Below, in pieces: positions 36,613 through 49,467 of a stretch of DNA of 64,000 nucleotides. Both the position numbers and the translations under genes were made by a program. Each line of letters begins with the position of its first letter. Within the stretch, counting starts at the first letter, position 1. The DNA lies in the NCBI RefSeq assembly GCF_037975245.1, contig NC_092566.1:2358001-2422000 (forward strand), in the 5' to 3' direction. The notes below the pieces were generated by a model. The model was not told where the DNA came from, made no database searches, and saw only the letters and a list, made by a program, of their open reading frames with translations. Origin of the DNA: Apostichopus japonicus (lineage: Eukaryota > Echinodermata > Holothuroidea > Aspidochirotida > Stichopodidae).

Positions 36613-39600
36613 ACAAAGAGAAATGTGCAGTATTCAGTGAAACCGCGTCGGACCGTGTTGTTGGGGACGAAGATGACCCACTCCTTAAGATAAACTTGCA
36701 CCTATGGCTGAATCTCGGGATGAGATGAAGTCCAGATGGATATGTTTGATTCTACCTTGATATGTTATGTGGAAGATGTTTGACCTGAAGCAGAAAAAGT
36801 CTCCAAAGAGCAGGACGGACGGGTGTCGAGAACATGCCGGTGCATCAAGACAGAGGAGCGACCCGCGATATAAACTACGACTGAAATTTTTTTTTTATAG
36901 AGGCAAACCATGGGAAGGAGTTTAGCTGTCAGTATGCAGGAAATATAGAAACTTTGATGCAGAAAAAAAGAAAACGATGGTCAAGATTTGACGTTAGCTT
37001 CTTAGTAAAAGCTGGACCTGTAACAAAGTAGGATCAGTGTTGTTGAAGAGATGTGGATGGATGGTAAAAGGAACGGAGAGACGGACCTGTAAAAATTATG
37101 CGGCAACATCTGTCGGACAGAGAAAATAGATTATTTTGTCCTTTTTGGAAACTGAGCTGATGCGTAGAGAGGAACTCATTCTGGAACCCAATAACCAAGT
37201 CTTGTAGCTATTAACATTCATAAGAATGCTTGAAGTGTGTATTAGGCGTCCCTGACTGTAGTTTTTTTTTGTATGTTATTTTTGTATAGGCAAAGAAATA
37301 TGTAGATATAATTTCAAAAGACATTGTGAATATATACAAACAAACGAAAAATCTAATTTACCAAAGAGAAGTGAATTTTGATCATTTTGGCTTCAACAAT
37401 CTCTTATCTTTGAAGTTTGCTGGATTAGAATCTTTGGACGAGCGCCTGTAAAGTATCGGTAAGATTTCTGTAAAGTTGTGATCAAAGTCAACATGGAAAA
37501 TGACAATGAAGTGGAGGATTTAAAATTGTATCATACTTATCAACCATAATATAGCTACATGTATGTGTTGAAATGAAATTAAAAGTGGAACTTTGAAACA
37601 AATTTCATTGTTCTAGAAAGGTCTCTCACAAGTCACAGTGGAATCAGATGAACTATAACTAATTGCTATCCAGTAATTTTGGTAAATAATGTAAACAGTT
37701 TGGCATGGTTTCCTGATGAATCTAGGTCACCATGAAAGTTGAATTTTAGTCGTGTTTAGTCACAAACTTTATCATCATGAGTGAAAATGAAAGCAAGAAA
37801 TGTGGAAGAATTGAAGTAAAAAAAATGTTTCAAGTTTAAATATTGATATGACTAGACCAAACATGAGCTGCTCAAGGTCTAAGTGAACTGTTCACACAAA
37901 ACCTAGGTCAATGTACAGCTGTTAAATGGACTTTAACGGAACATTATGGAAATGGCTGGAGACCAAACTAAAACTAATCGGAATATTGACTTTCAGATGA
38001 CTCTAGTTGCAATGTAAGCGAAAGATTGAAAGTACTATTGGGCTCTGTGAACAAGGTGCTATTATCGTGGTGGTTTCTTCAAATTAAGACTGTTTGTTAT
38101 CCTAACCTTCTCGTAGTACAAAGCACTGTTGGCTAATCTGAAAAAAATTGAAGGTAGATATTTATGACATTTCTTGCTTTTTTACAAAGTTGCATTGATA
38201 TCATGTATAGGAAGGGATGTGTGTATGTTTCATGTAAGAGTCAAAAGGATATTTGCTGCATAAATGCTCCAAGGAAAAAAAAGTTCTGTTTTTATTTTAA
38301 TAGGTTTTTGTAAATATGTACTGAATATTCAGTACAGTTGTATATATCTTCATAAATATTCATAAAAAAGTTTTATTTATTTAGTGCCTTAACGAAGGTG
38401 TATTTTTGCAGAGGAAAGAAGTGTGCTGTTATTTATGATGAAATGCTTTTCTATTCTCCCTCCTACAATGTCATGACAAGAAATGAATCCGAGTCACAGA
38501 GACAGATCCTTTCGGTCTATATCATAACCACGTAGGTGGCCTTATCTCTTGCCCAGGGAAAAAAATCTTACAGTAATCTTTAAAAAAAATGTCTTCTCAA
38601 GATATTTTACAGTAATCGTAAAACTTTGTTATGAGCATGATTTTCTCATGCTCACTGATATGTATTGTAACTGGTTAAGTCTTAAAGCTAATTTTGAAGG
38701 TCTAACTGCTAAGAGTGTTGCTTTGATGTATTTATTCTTGAAGCCTTTTTAGAGAGGTGGGTTCTTCTATCTATGCATCCAAAAATTATCAATAAGTTTT
38801 ACCAAAATAAAAGTGTTCTGATATTTTCCTTTCTTTGTCTGAGAGATATGCAAATATTTTTTTTTCCACATATGTAGGGTTAGGGTATCAGCTAAATCAT
38901 TTGAGTCAGGATCATGATATCTAATCGTCTGTTGAAAGGAGTGACACTTGTTGAAAAGACCAACACTGGTGATGCCTTATATTGATATCTGAATGGAAAT
39001 TATTGTAATTAGAATATTTTAATTAGAACAGTCAAGTTAAGGCAAAAAGGGTATCTTGAATTGCTTTTATGTCTGTCTGCAGGATGCATTTCAGTAGCTA
39101 CCATGCAAATGATTAGATTCATAGATGTTATGTGTTGTTGTTGTTGGGGTTTTTTAAGTCAGTTTTATTACATTTTCTGAAGTAGAATTTAAGCATCGAG
39201 GCATTTTGTAGTTAAATGAAAATGATTTTCCATCTGGAAAAAGTGGGCATATTGCATTTTTAAATATAACATCATAAAAAGAACAGATAATAGGTAAGAC
39301 TTTTGATACTTGAGGCTAAATTTGTGTAACTGTAGTAACCAAATGGTACATTTGGTATACCTGTTTTTGGAGGGGGGGTGGAGGTGGAACCTTTGGTTTT
39401 GGGGAGAGAGGGGGATAAAGGGAGTAAGTTGTGGTGCATATTTGTAATATTTTATATTAACTATTCACTTTATGAAGGAATTTCTCACTCAAACTTTGAT
39501 ACATTTGAGGTGAATATTCTTACGATAGGAGGAGAAATTGAGACACTTGACCGCCTTTTTGTCTTAGTTTTGTTTACTTTTTGAAATTTGTCAACAAATC

Positions 39601-40013
39601 TCATGTGCCTCCCAGGACCCTCCCCGCCTGCTTGATAAAGGTTAAAAAATGAATGGTGAACAAGTCAGAATAATGTGTTAACAAATAGATGAAAACAATT
39701 TGCTGAAATCAACAACTAATATTTCTATTTTTATATCATATAGTTTTGTCAGATTTTTCAGGCCATGTGAAGACCTTTAGTTTTCTGTTCTTTTCTAGGT
39801 TATTCATCTTTTTCCCAAAAATTCACAAAATCTTTAACGTAAAAGAAAATATGTCCAGGGTGGTGTTGTTCAAATTTGAGACAGTTTTATTATTTCTGGT
39901 CATTTTTTGTCATTTTCTGATGATCCTCACCAAAATGTTTTGATTACTTTGTTGTTGTTTCTTATTGTGTTTAGACAAAACTGGAAACAGAAAATTGTAT
40001 GTGTAATAATAAA
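36613..40013 (+). other. collagen 3' UTR and downstream sequence
   Basis: No further open frame of interest is seen. Candidate poly(A) signals are AATAAA at 38806-38811 and 40008-40013, so the 3' UTR may be 2-3.4 kb. Which one is used cannot be told from sequence alone. Confidence 0.5.
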
Positions 40014-40079
40014 CTGTGTTGTAAAGGCAAAGAAAATGATAGCCTAGTAGGGAATTCAGTACATAAAATTATTTGTCTA

Positions 40080-40510
40080 GAACTCTTTAACTTGAAGAAT
40101 GCTATGCAATATCTGTAGAAATAAATACATCTATGGGATTCTGGGTAATATTCAGTATACTATGCAACATGTATGGAGAAGGCTGTGACATCTATATAGT
40201 TATAAACATAAATGGGATTCTATGCAGAATGCTATGCAACAACACATAGAAAACACTATATCATCTACAGAATAATGTACAACTAAGGATTTCTATGCAA
40301 CTATAGAGAACACTATGTAATATATAGATGACACTATGTAACATCTATAGAAATAAATACATCTCTAAGGGTTGCTAGGCAACATGCAAAATGCTATGCA
40401 ACATATAGAGAACACCTAGCAACATGTTAGAATTGTTAATACATCTAGGAGATTCAAGGCACCATTTTGCAAACTATGCAACATTGTGTAGATTATCTGG
40501 GTCACATCTA
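40080..40510 (+). repeat. degenerate minisatellite (CTATGCAACA / TATAGA motifs)
   Basis: Irregular repetition of CTATGCAACAT, ATAGAGAACAC and AAATAAATACATCT blocks over about 430 bp. One block mutates into GTTGCTAGGCAAC at 40371-40383, which matches an RFX X-box. Confidence 0.75.
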
Positions 40511-41913
40511 CAAAACAAATCTATTCAATATCAAGTCTTTTGAAGCTTTTACTGGTCTTTAGTTTTATCTCTAATAATTCTTGTATCAATTCAGTGTTAG
40601 GCTTGAAAAAAAAAGTATAAACATTTTTACAGCAATAAATCTGTAGATTGTTGATAATACTACTGATCATGATGCCATTATAAGCTTATAGGTTAATCCA
40701 TCATGTTTGCAAATCTTGTCCCAACTTTTAGGGGGTTATGTAAACAATTAATTTTTCATTTGGCACATTCAGGGCTGAATATTTCTATCCTGTTTTCTAT
40801 GGTAATATAACCTTCATGTGTTTTTGTTTTTCTAAATTCCTAATTATTGCAAAGGGAGCATAGGTTTCACTCTCTATTTATATTTGAACTTTTAACATAC
40901 ATTGTAGTTATTGATATGTTTTCTAATATTGTAGGAAAACTTTTATACTAGGATTATCATTTTATGCAAACAACTTTTTCCTGAAATTTTTCAGATATTG
41001 TTAATAGAAGAATAAATGTTGAGAAATTTTAAATACTTTCCTTTTATCTTTTCTCGACGTTAGAGTGATTACTGTTTCCTTTCCTCATTTGTTTTGGGAA
41101 GAGGGCAGCAGGGCTGACGAGAAGAAGGTCACGAGACTACAGCCCCAGGGTCAATAAAGGGGGGCCAGAAAATTATAGAGGTGCCCACTGCCCAGAACTT
41201 GAACTAAGGGTTAAAGAATTGTGTGATTCTCATTTGCATTATATATGCAAGGAAAATGAGTGGAAAAGGGGTCCCAGTGAAAATAATGTCAGGTCTGTCG
41301 TAGGTCAAATGTCATCCCATGCCTAAGAGAGGGCAGACTGGAAACTGCTCAGACTACAAACTTCTGCAGTAAAGATTTGTTTAACTTGATCCTCATATTA
41401 TGATGAGTAAAGGGAAAATTTTCGGAAGTGTGTCAAAGCTCATTTGAATTTAGAGTAAAACCAGATTCTACATTTAGTGCTTTGTTGCACTTTGTATTCG
41501 GAATACATATTCTACCTGGTAGAAACCAGCCGTCCATGGTAGAGTTAATCAAGCCAATATCTGAAACCTTGTGCAGGCATTAACTTTCTCAGTATTTGTT
41601 CATGGTAAGCAGAAACCTCTTCCTAATGGCATACAAAAGAGTACGAGAAACATCAGTTTACGCCTTTAATTAAGCTCCTTATCTAACATAGAGATGATTC
41701 TAGATTTCTAGGCTAACACCTGCTCAGTGTTACATACATAGCGTATTTTGGTGTTGTGATCAACTCCTCAATTAAATGTACCATCAAGTTATATGTATGT
41801 AATATGACTACAGATTTATTTTCCATTGCACAATCGCGTTGCAACTCACAGAACATGCAATGTGAGAAATTGGCAATTTTCTTATTAGAGATTGCAAACT
41901 TTTATTACATAGG

Positions 41914-42036
41914 GTCACCACGGTAACAGTATCTTTTCTGTTCTGATTGGATGAGATATCTACAATATTTGTCATTTCTGCGACTTTTAACCAATCAGAG
42001 TTTCTTTAGTTAATGATGTAGTGGGTGACAACCAAT
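41914..42036 (+). promoter_or_regulatory. promoter module: RFX X-box plus three CCAAT boxes
   Basis: GTCACCACGGTAAC (41914-41927) fits the X-box consensus GTNRCC-N2-RGYAAC. Fifteen bases on is CTGATTGG (41943-41950), a Y-box or reverse CCAAT. CCAATCAG follows at 41991 and 42032. The 40-45 bp spacing of the three CCAAT boxes is regular. A CpG-richer stretch follows (42055-42200). Together these suggest the promoter of the gene starting at 42338. Confidence 0.6.
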
Positions 42037-42305
42037 CAGTGACATGTGTAAAGAAAGTCGTTCGGCGCTTGCGCTCTTTTTAAATTACGTATATGCTTCA
42101 CACGCACGTAACTGCCCAGCGGATCGCATTTGTTGCATAGTTACGCGTAGTAAACGTACGCGTTCTTGTTTTTTGTTTGGTTTCTTTTCTTTGTTTATGC
42201 GCGCGCACACTATACTACTGTCCTGAATGTTCTAACTTCACAAATCAGTAACAGTTACCTCTATCAATTGTTTTATTCTTAGAATGATTAAGTAAGTCTC
42301 GAAAG

Positions 42306-42313
42306 TATAAAAA
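42306..42313 (+). promoter_or_regulatory. TATA-like box
   Basis: TATAAAAA lies 32 bp before the ATG at 42338. If it directed initiation, the 5' leader would be only a few bases. The CCAAT/X-box module upstream may therefore drive transcription from an earlier start instead. Confidence 0.35.
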
Positions 42314-42337
42314 GAGGACTCAATAAGATTCAATAAG

Positions 42338-42482
42338 ATGGATAATCGCCTAGCCGCACTTGCAGCAGGAGAAGAAATTGACCTTAATCCAGTCTACACG
42401 ACGCCAGCGCCAATTCCTAGGACTCAAATGGTTATCCACGCAGACGCCGGTCGAATATTTCACCATGACGCGATAAAAACAG
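42338..42482 (+). CDS. forkhead-like gene exon 1
   Basis: It starts ATG GAT AAT CGC and ends ACA G|gtaacc in phase 1. It encodes MDNRLAALAAGEEIDLNP and a short Pro/Thr segment. Confidence 0.8.
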
Positions 42483-45400
42483 GTAACCTATTTTAACTCA
42501 TCACAGCAAAGTTTTAGCCTAGCCTTGTGGAACTTATGTTAATATTTCACTTTCCCTGCGTACGTCCATGAAACAATCGATTAATTTATAGTCTCTTGGC
42601 AGCCTAGGTTAGTATAGGCTACACTATTTCGTTTGGCAGAACGTTAGGCTAGGGCTACTGTCGTTGCCTTGTTTCACATTAACTTACCAAGAAACTGTTT
42701 TGGTTGGTTAAGCATATTCTTGTTATGGTAACTCAAGGCACAGATTTGTTTAGCTTAGGTAGTGCTTTGAAAGCATGTTGAAAGTAATTTCGTCGTACAG
42801 ACATTTTGGATACATTCACGAAGCTACATATTTTAGAAAATGGTTACATTATCATTACAACTTGAAATGAAGCTAAATGAGTCAGGCAAGTTAATCCCAA
42901 GTTTTTATTATCATCATAATCACCACAAGAAGCTGCTTTAAACTTAAATTTCACCACAAACTCTGATGTCATAGGGTATGTGTCATGGACATAAAAATAA
43001 CTTAGCACTGCACATGAATTGACAGAAAGTTATGTTTAAACTGTGGTTTGTTTGCCTACCACAATACCACATAGAATTATGGAGTGTAGATAAAATTTAT
43101 TGTAACTAACCTATTGTTCAGTTGACAGGAATAAAGTGAAAGCATGTAAAGCTGTTCCTCATACAGATAACTGTTACATTAAGACCTACCATAATTTTAT
43201 GTTTGTGAGTAATGTATGGAGGAAGAACTCTACTCTAAATACTTTTATAGTATTTGTTGGTAATTTAGAATCGTTGAATGGCTGCACGAAACAAGTTTTG
43301 CTCACAGTCTAATGTTCAATTCACAGAGTTTGTACCTATTCTCTCTGAGGCTATGAAAGAAATCATTGATGTGTCAGAAACCAGAGATTCACCTACTAAG
43401 AAGTCTGCACATTCAATAGCTCACCCTCAAGATCATTCTCAATTTTCAAGTTATGTAACCGTAGCATTAAGTCCATGTGAGCCGATAACGTCCTGCACAG
43501 AGAAGGTTTGTTTATGATTATGGTTCTCTTCATAACTGCAAGTAGTTTAACTACTTTTAATTTTCAACAACAGGTAATACCTGTTGTTGAAAATTAAAAT
43601 GAAATAATAGAAAACCTATAGATTTCACACAAAACACATATTAAGTAACATGTCATTCTTCCTAAAGGTTGTGTGATATTTATTCAGGTTAACACACTTT
43701 GTTTGAGTAGTAGAATAAATGCTTCATTCAAGTGTTTTCAATCCTAATTTTCCAACACACTTCAGTGGTACATTTTGTATATTTTTGTCCTGTGGTAATA
43801 AATTACAATTCATATATCGTCACGTATTGACAAATCTAGAAAATTAATGAATGATGAAATATTCAATGGTAGGAAACATACATGGGTAAAAGAACAGTTT
43901 TCATTTAAACATTAATTCTTACAACATATCTTAGCTGCTTGAGTGTTTCTTTGCAATCATGTTCATTTTCAATTGGGGATAAATATATTCTTTCTTGTTT
44001 CATTATGAAAGGAGAATTCTCCTCCACATGAGCAGAAAATTAGTCAAATTGCCTCAGAAGTCAATGAAAACCAAAACAATAGCAGCTACCAGAGCATCAT
44101 TGTCGAAGGAAGCTCTACCGGTTGCCTAGCCAATGATTGTCAGGTTGTTACAGCAAATATTCAGTACAATGAAGAGGCATGTAATGTTAACACAATCACA
44201 GTGCCAGAAAATGAAGCACAAAGTTCTCAATCATCTGTTAACGTTGTCACCCTGAGACCGTTGTCATCATCTGATTCCATTGGCCATGGAGTCAACATAG
44301 ACACACCAATTCTCAATGGGTACCAAAAGCCGAAGATGAACATTGTGCAACAGATTGTTGAAGCCTACAAAGTCAGTAACAAGAAAGAAATGCATCCGTC
44401 CGAAGTTTATGAAGAGGTTCAGTGAGTATTTGTTTAACATTTCATAGAGTGACGTTGCCCAATTTGGTCAAATGCAAACTAGTTACTGCAAACACAATTG
44501 TAATTACCTTATAACAGAAAAAAAGGCAGCCAAACATCTTCTGTCCATTTACCAGAACATTTGATGTACATGTAAGAACTCCAGTCATGATGAAAGTGGG
44601 TACAGTTATACACCTTAACCACTGGTCTGGGTTTAAATACGGTAATCAATGTCAAAATGACAGGTATTTATGCATCTCTGTATATTGTTACTACTTTAAT
44701 AAAGCAAATATGAATAATGACATCATGAGAATGCAGTTTATTTAATGTTTTTCCCCCATATATTAGCTCACATATTGTACCAATTCAATTCCTTGTTTGT
44801 CTTATTTCAGGAGTGTATTTCCATACTACAGACACCTAGACAAAAAGAAGAAAAAGAGCTGGATGGTAAGGCAACATAGGCCAGGTGATTCATCGAGATG
44901 AGATGAACATTGAATGTCAATATGTTACAAGATTAATTACAAATGGATCACTGAGAAAAAGGTTTTGTCTTAGTCAAAACTTCTTTCTTTTCGTTTGCTC
45001 CATTTTTTCAAAAGACAAGTGGAAAATATTGACAGAAACATGAAATCTTTCTTATAAAATGAGAATTAACTGCAGGATTTAAGACAATTATTTTAGGTAT
45101 TATGTTAAAACAGAATGGTGAAGCAGACCATATACCTAAAACGATCTTTTTGGTCAATGAAATTTTTCATCTTATTTCCCCAGCTTCTATGAAATGTGAA
45201 GCTTTTCTTATAAAATAAGAATGAACCACAAGATTCGAGACATTTTTAGGTATTAAGTAACTGGTGAACAAGACCATACTTGAAAAGATCTTTGCATCTA
45301 TGAACATTTTTCATCTTGTTTCCCCAGCTTGTAGGAGGAGCAAGTGGAAATAAAAATGTTATCATTGCTTGATTAAAAATCAGTTTAGAAGTGAGCCATG

Positions 45401-48400
45401 CATTTGAAAACCTAAGCTTTGCTATCATGCATGTGTCAATGCATGCGTGTAGAGTGATTAACTAGTTAAGCATCATATGCTATTTCTTTTGTTTTAATTT
45501 TCTGTTTGCTTTTTTGAGGAGGCATTGAGGGGTGGGGCAAAAAGGGTGATGGTAAAATAGAATATCACCTTTGTCATTACTTACAGAGCTCTGTCAGACA
45601 TGCCTTGACTTCATCTCGCTTCAAAGGAAGAAGGGTTCATGATGATAACCCCAAATCAATCATTCGTAAAGGTAGCCTGTGGTCGTTGAACGATAACTTT
45701 AATGCAGACAAAAACATTGGAGTAAGAAAGAGGAGCCACTCTCTTCGCAAGGGTAGCTCAAGAAGGAAGCAAAAACTGGCAGGTAGAACAAGAAAAGATC
45801 TTGAGGACATCGAAAATTTCAGCCACAAGTCTCCACAATGGTAAACACTCTCTCCATCAATCAATTAGCCTGGTTTGGTTCAAATAAAGTTTCCAGAGTT
45901 TGTTAAATTCTATTCCACTGCACTCATACACTAGGGGAACACTGAATATTTAGAAAACCAAATGGAGGACATTGAAATATGCTATTTTTCAATGTACCTG
46001 TTTGGGTAGACTATGACTTATCAAATCTTAAATCTGACTGTACCGCTCTTTTCATCATTTTTATTCAGCTGCAGTAAGTTGGTTAGCATTAAAGAATAGT
46101 ATAACATAAGAGGGTGGTAATAGATATTAACTTTGCTGGTTTTCATTAGTCTATATCCTTGAATCATTTTAGGTCTTGAATGAAAATTTACAGATTGCGT
46201 TTTCTTTTATTTCTTCTTGAACAGTACGGCACCTCTACCAATATATCCTCCATCTGGTCCTCAAATGACCCATATGCAGTCCACATTTGCGCCTGCAGCT
46301 ATGGTGTTTCCGAATTATCCTGTGATGGGCTATATGCATCACCAGTCTACACCTGCTGTTTGCCAACATCCAGTGCCTGGGCAGTCATGGATGACTATGC
46401 AACCACATAAACCAGGAGGTAACATCAACATATTTACTGTGCAAAGACCTAAAGGCACAATGCAGAATGAAATGAGAGAAAATCTTGATAAATGTGTTTA
46501 ATATTCATATTTTATTAAATCACTTACGATACCCTGTCACCATCTAGACAAAACAAAATAAAAATATTGGCATTTTCATCATTTACTATGATATATGTTA
46601 TTGTCATGTTCCAGATACTGACCAGTGTGCACCTCAAAATATCTTCATGCCCCCTCAGCAATTACAACAGTCAACGTCTAGTGTCCAAAGCCACCCCGAA
46701 CCTGTCAATGTGATTCATCATTCAGGTGAGACTTTTCTACTGATGATCAAACTTTAAAGACATATTTCACATATATGTTCTCCCAGTACAAATATAACTA
46801 TTCGAGATCTCAAACACTTTTACTCAATACTAAAACACATTTCTGATTGCTTATACTAGAAATTTTCTATTTTTCTTTAGTTTGTTTTTAAATTGTGAAT
46901 GTTATGATAAAGGTTTCATGTTTCTTCATGTTTATGTTTGCATAGTTAAACCACTGTCAAGGAATGAGGAGTTGGCTCTAATACTTCAATTTACATTGCT
47001 TCCTTGTGTTTTTAGGGTTTTTTTCAACTAGAAAACTTTCTAGGGATGAGATGGCAAGTAGCACTAATGGTTTGTCTAAGATTTTTACTTTTAATTTTTT
47101 ACTTTCTCACTTTTAACTTTCTTTCCGCTTCTTTTCTACATCTTTTTTTTTCCCTTCAATTTCAAACAAATTGAAATCCTAGGTCAGCATTACGAAATGC
47201 AAACTCAAGGAGGAGATGGTGGACAAGTTGTTTACCAGAATGTGAACATGGCATCTAATAGCAACAATAACCAGTCCTCACAAATACACAACATTCCTCA
47301 CTCTCAGCATGTAAATCAACAAACAATAGTACATCAGAATGGCTATCAGAACAAGGCTGTCCATTACCAACCAACACAACTGCAGGCATCACACAAAACC
47401 CCAGGTTTACACCCACAACCTGTGGTTAATACCAGCCAGCCACAATTGCTTACCACACTTCAGCCTCCAAATTATGGTCCAGCATTGGGAAGTACTTGGC
47501 AAATGCCATCTGGTAATTTCACAAACTACCCTCAGAACCAACTGACATACGGAAATTCACAGACAGCAATGAATTGGACCTACGGACAACCTGGTCCTCA
47601 GCCAATGGCAACAGGTCATCAACAATTTGGTGTTCATTGTTCTTCAGCGATGTCAAGTAAGGTAAAATGTCAGCATAATCTCCATATAAATTTCTCCATT
47701 GATTAATTCATACTAAGCTATGTGGTCTCCAAGTCCTAGTAGAAGATTCACTTACTGAATGCTACCCCTCACTGACTATATTACTGAAATATTGGCCATT
47801 CATGACATCATCAGTTTTCCATACCATGACTGCATAGGGTTTTAGCTATTAAAGCAACAAGGGTTTTGTTACAGGTAAATAAGTCTCTTCACTCATCAAA
47901 TTTCTTAGTTCTCTTTAAAAAGGTTCTAAACTTGACCCAATATTTGCACTGCATGTACTTTATGTTCAGGCTTTCAACATATAAGCCACAAAAGGCAAAA
48001 AAAACCCCAAAAACTTGTGTGATACCATTTCTAAAAACGTGTGGGTCACTCCTGTTGCCTTGGGTATTCTTCCTGAGGAAGAACGTACAGATGGAAAAAG
48101 ATGGACTCTAATTGGACTATGCCACTAGATACTAAGACCACTTATTAAAGGAGACACAAACCCAAGCATCATCTTTAGTTTATATTATAGAGACCTTTGT
48201 GCATGGAATCAACTCCCCTTAATAGCTGAGAAAAGTATTTATCCATTAATAGCAGATATTCTAGTTTAAATACTATGTCTGGAAGCAGCTGTCATTTGGA
48301 ATCAAAGATGTCATAGAGCCACAAGAATCAGTAACATTTTACTTTTTGTTTTTCTTTTCATATTTTCAAGGTAGAACATTCACAGTGTTGACACTGAAAC

Positions 48401-49467
48401 CCAATGGTATCGTTAGGACATGCTAAGAGCTTCAGTATGTTAGATTTGGAATTTACGAAACACGTTTTTATTCAGAAAAAATGTAAGACACAATGAAAAT
48501 TTAGGCAAATGTGGCTCCATGAAGTAATATTTAGACTTGTTCAAGTCTTCTACCTTGTAACGGAAAGGAACATTAAATCTGTGATATATCCTAAATGCAT
48601 TCAGGTTTCTTTAGTTGTTTTAGGAGGGTGTTTGTGATAGTTTATTTCTATCATATATTTAAGATAATGGTTGGATTTGTTCCTGTTAAACTAAGTCAGC
48701 GATTATTTGAAACACATTGTATGAACACTTGTAAAGATTTGTAGGAAAAATAACAGGCTAGTACAACAGCAAAATTATGTACATCAAATAAAAACAGCCT
48801 GTATTATCTTTATCACATGAATCATGTGATGGTGAAATTGCCCCCAGTACTATCAATGAAATCATTTTGAAATTTGAATCTGAATAATTGTATTGACTGT
48901 ATTATCTAACTTTCTTGACCGAAAATTATAGTTTGATCCATAACTTATACAAAACTTTACAAGGGACCTTTTTCATTGTAATGTATGTAACAAATGGATA
49001 ATTTCAGTATATGGGTGCATGGAGTTCTGATTGACAAACCTAATAAGAGTTAGTCTTCTTCGACCAGTGCTTTGAAGGTTATGCTGCTCTTCATCTTTAG
49101 ACAATTGCATTGAAGAATGGTGCTAAACTTTATTTTTTCAACTTTTGCTTGATTTATCTTCCCACTTGAAATTGCAAGCTCCCTGTTCTTATATTCAATA
49201 CATTTTTACTTTCATTTGCAGAATATAAATGGAAGTAACACCAGTTCAGATGCTGCCATTCCCACATCAATATATCCTGCAGTACACTACAACTCCCAAG
49301 GTCAGGCAATTGATGCTGTGAGGTCACCAGGGGTAGCCTATGGCAACAACCTACCATCATACCCTTCAGGTTCATTTCAAGGTGTTCATCTAACTGCAGC
49401 AGGTGGCCAATGTGTCAACCAGTTTGAAAATTCCTCTGTAGAAGCTACAATGGAAACTAAAGAATGA
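42338..49467 (+). CDS. divergent forkhead-type winged-helix protein, 9 exons, 690 aa
   Basis: A probable sequence-specific transcription factor. The nine exons are 42338-42482, 43327-43505, 44012-44421, 44811-44865, 45587-45840, 46225-46418, 46615-46725, 47183-47661 and 49222-49467. They join with matching phases to 2073 nt. Residues about 214-298 align with a forkhead domain: KPKMNIVQQIVEAYK (helix 1), HPSEVYEEVQSVFPYYR (helix 2 and turn), SWMSSVRHALTSSRF (recognition helix) and RKGSLWSLN (wing strand). The usual NSIRHN is SSVRHA here, so two DNA-contacting Asn are replaced while the His is kept. A basic segment (about 310-330) could be a nuclear signal. Residues 350-690 are rich in Gln, Pro, Asn, Met and His, like an activation region. 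I cannot assign a Fox class. The start ATG is in the first open exon after a promoter-like region. Confidence 0.8.
43327..43505 (+). CDS. forkhead-like gene exon 2
   Basis: ttcacag|AG TTT GTA completes a Glu codon with exon 1. It reads EFVPILSEAMKEIIDVSE and ends AAG|gtttgt in phase 0. The donor is weak. The more upstream acceptor (43269) gives a stop in the required frame. Confidence 0.75.
44012..44421 (+). CDS. forkhead-like gene exon 3
   Basis: tgaaag|GAG AAT ... GTT CA|gtgagt. It encodes an Asn/Ser-rich linker and then the first half of the winged helix (KPKMNIVQQIVEAYK to SEVYEEVQ). Confidence 0.9.
44811..44865 (+). CDS. forkhead-like gene exon 4
   Basis: atttcag|G AGT GTA ... ATG|gtaagg, reads SVFPYYRHLDKKKKKSWM. 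It carries the FPYYR signature and an unusual five-Lys run before the recognition helix. Confidence 0.9.
45587..45840 (+). CDS. forkhead-like gene exon 5
   Basis: ttacag|AGC TCT ... CAA TG|gtaaac. It encodes the recognition helix (SSVRHALTSSRF), wing (KGSLWSLN) and a strongly basic tail (RKRSHSLRKGSSRRKQK). Confidence 0.9.
46225..46418 (+). CDS. forkhead-like gene exon 6
   Basis: tgaacag|T ACG GCA ... GGA G|gtaaca. It encodes a Pro/Met/His-rich segment (TAPLPIYPPSGPQMTHMQ). Confidence 0.88.
46615..46725 (+). CDS. forkhead-like gene exon 7
   Basis: ttccag|AT ACT GAC ... TCA G|gtgaga, Gln-rich (FMPPQQLQQSTSSVQ). Confidence 0.88.
47183..47661 (+). CDS. forkhead-like gene exon 8
   Basis: cctag|GT CAG CAT ... 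AAG|gtaaaa, a 479-nt Gln/Asn/His/Pro-rich exon. An alternative donor A|gtaagg five bases earlier would shift the frame into exon 9, so the later donor is preferred. Confidence 0.88.
49222..49467 (+). CDS. forkhead-like gene exon 9 and stop
   Basis: ttgcag|AAT ATA AAT ... AAA GAA TGA, 81 residues rich in Ser, Gly and Asn, ending VEATMETKE. Confidence 0.88.
   Translation, partial: NINGSNTSSDAAIPTSIYPAVHYNSQGQAIDAVRSPGVAYGNNLPSYPSGSFQGVHLTAAGGQCVNQFENSSVEATMETKE

Noticed and set aside
43278-43326. ATG at 43278 as the start of the forkhead-like gene
   Set aside because: An in-frame TGA lies just upstream. The acceptor at 43326 joins exon 1 in phase, giving a longer consistent protein. An alternative first exon is not excluded.
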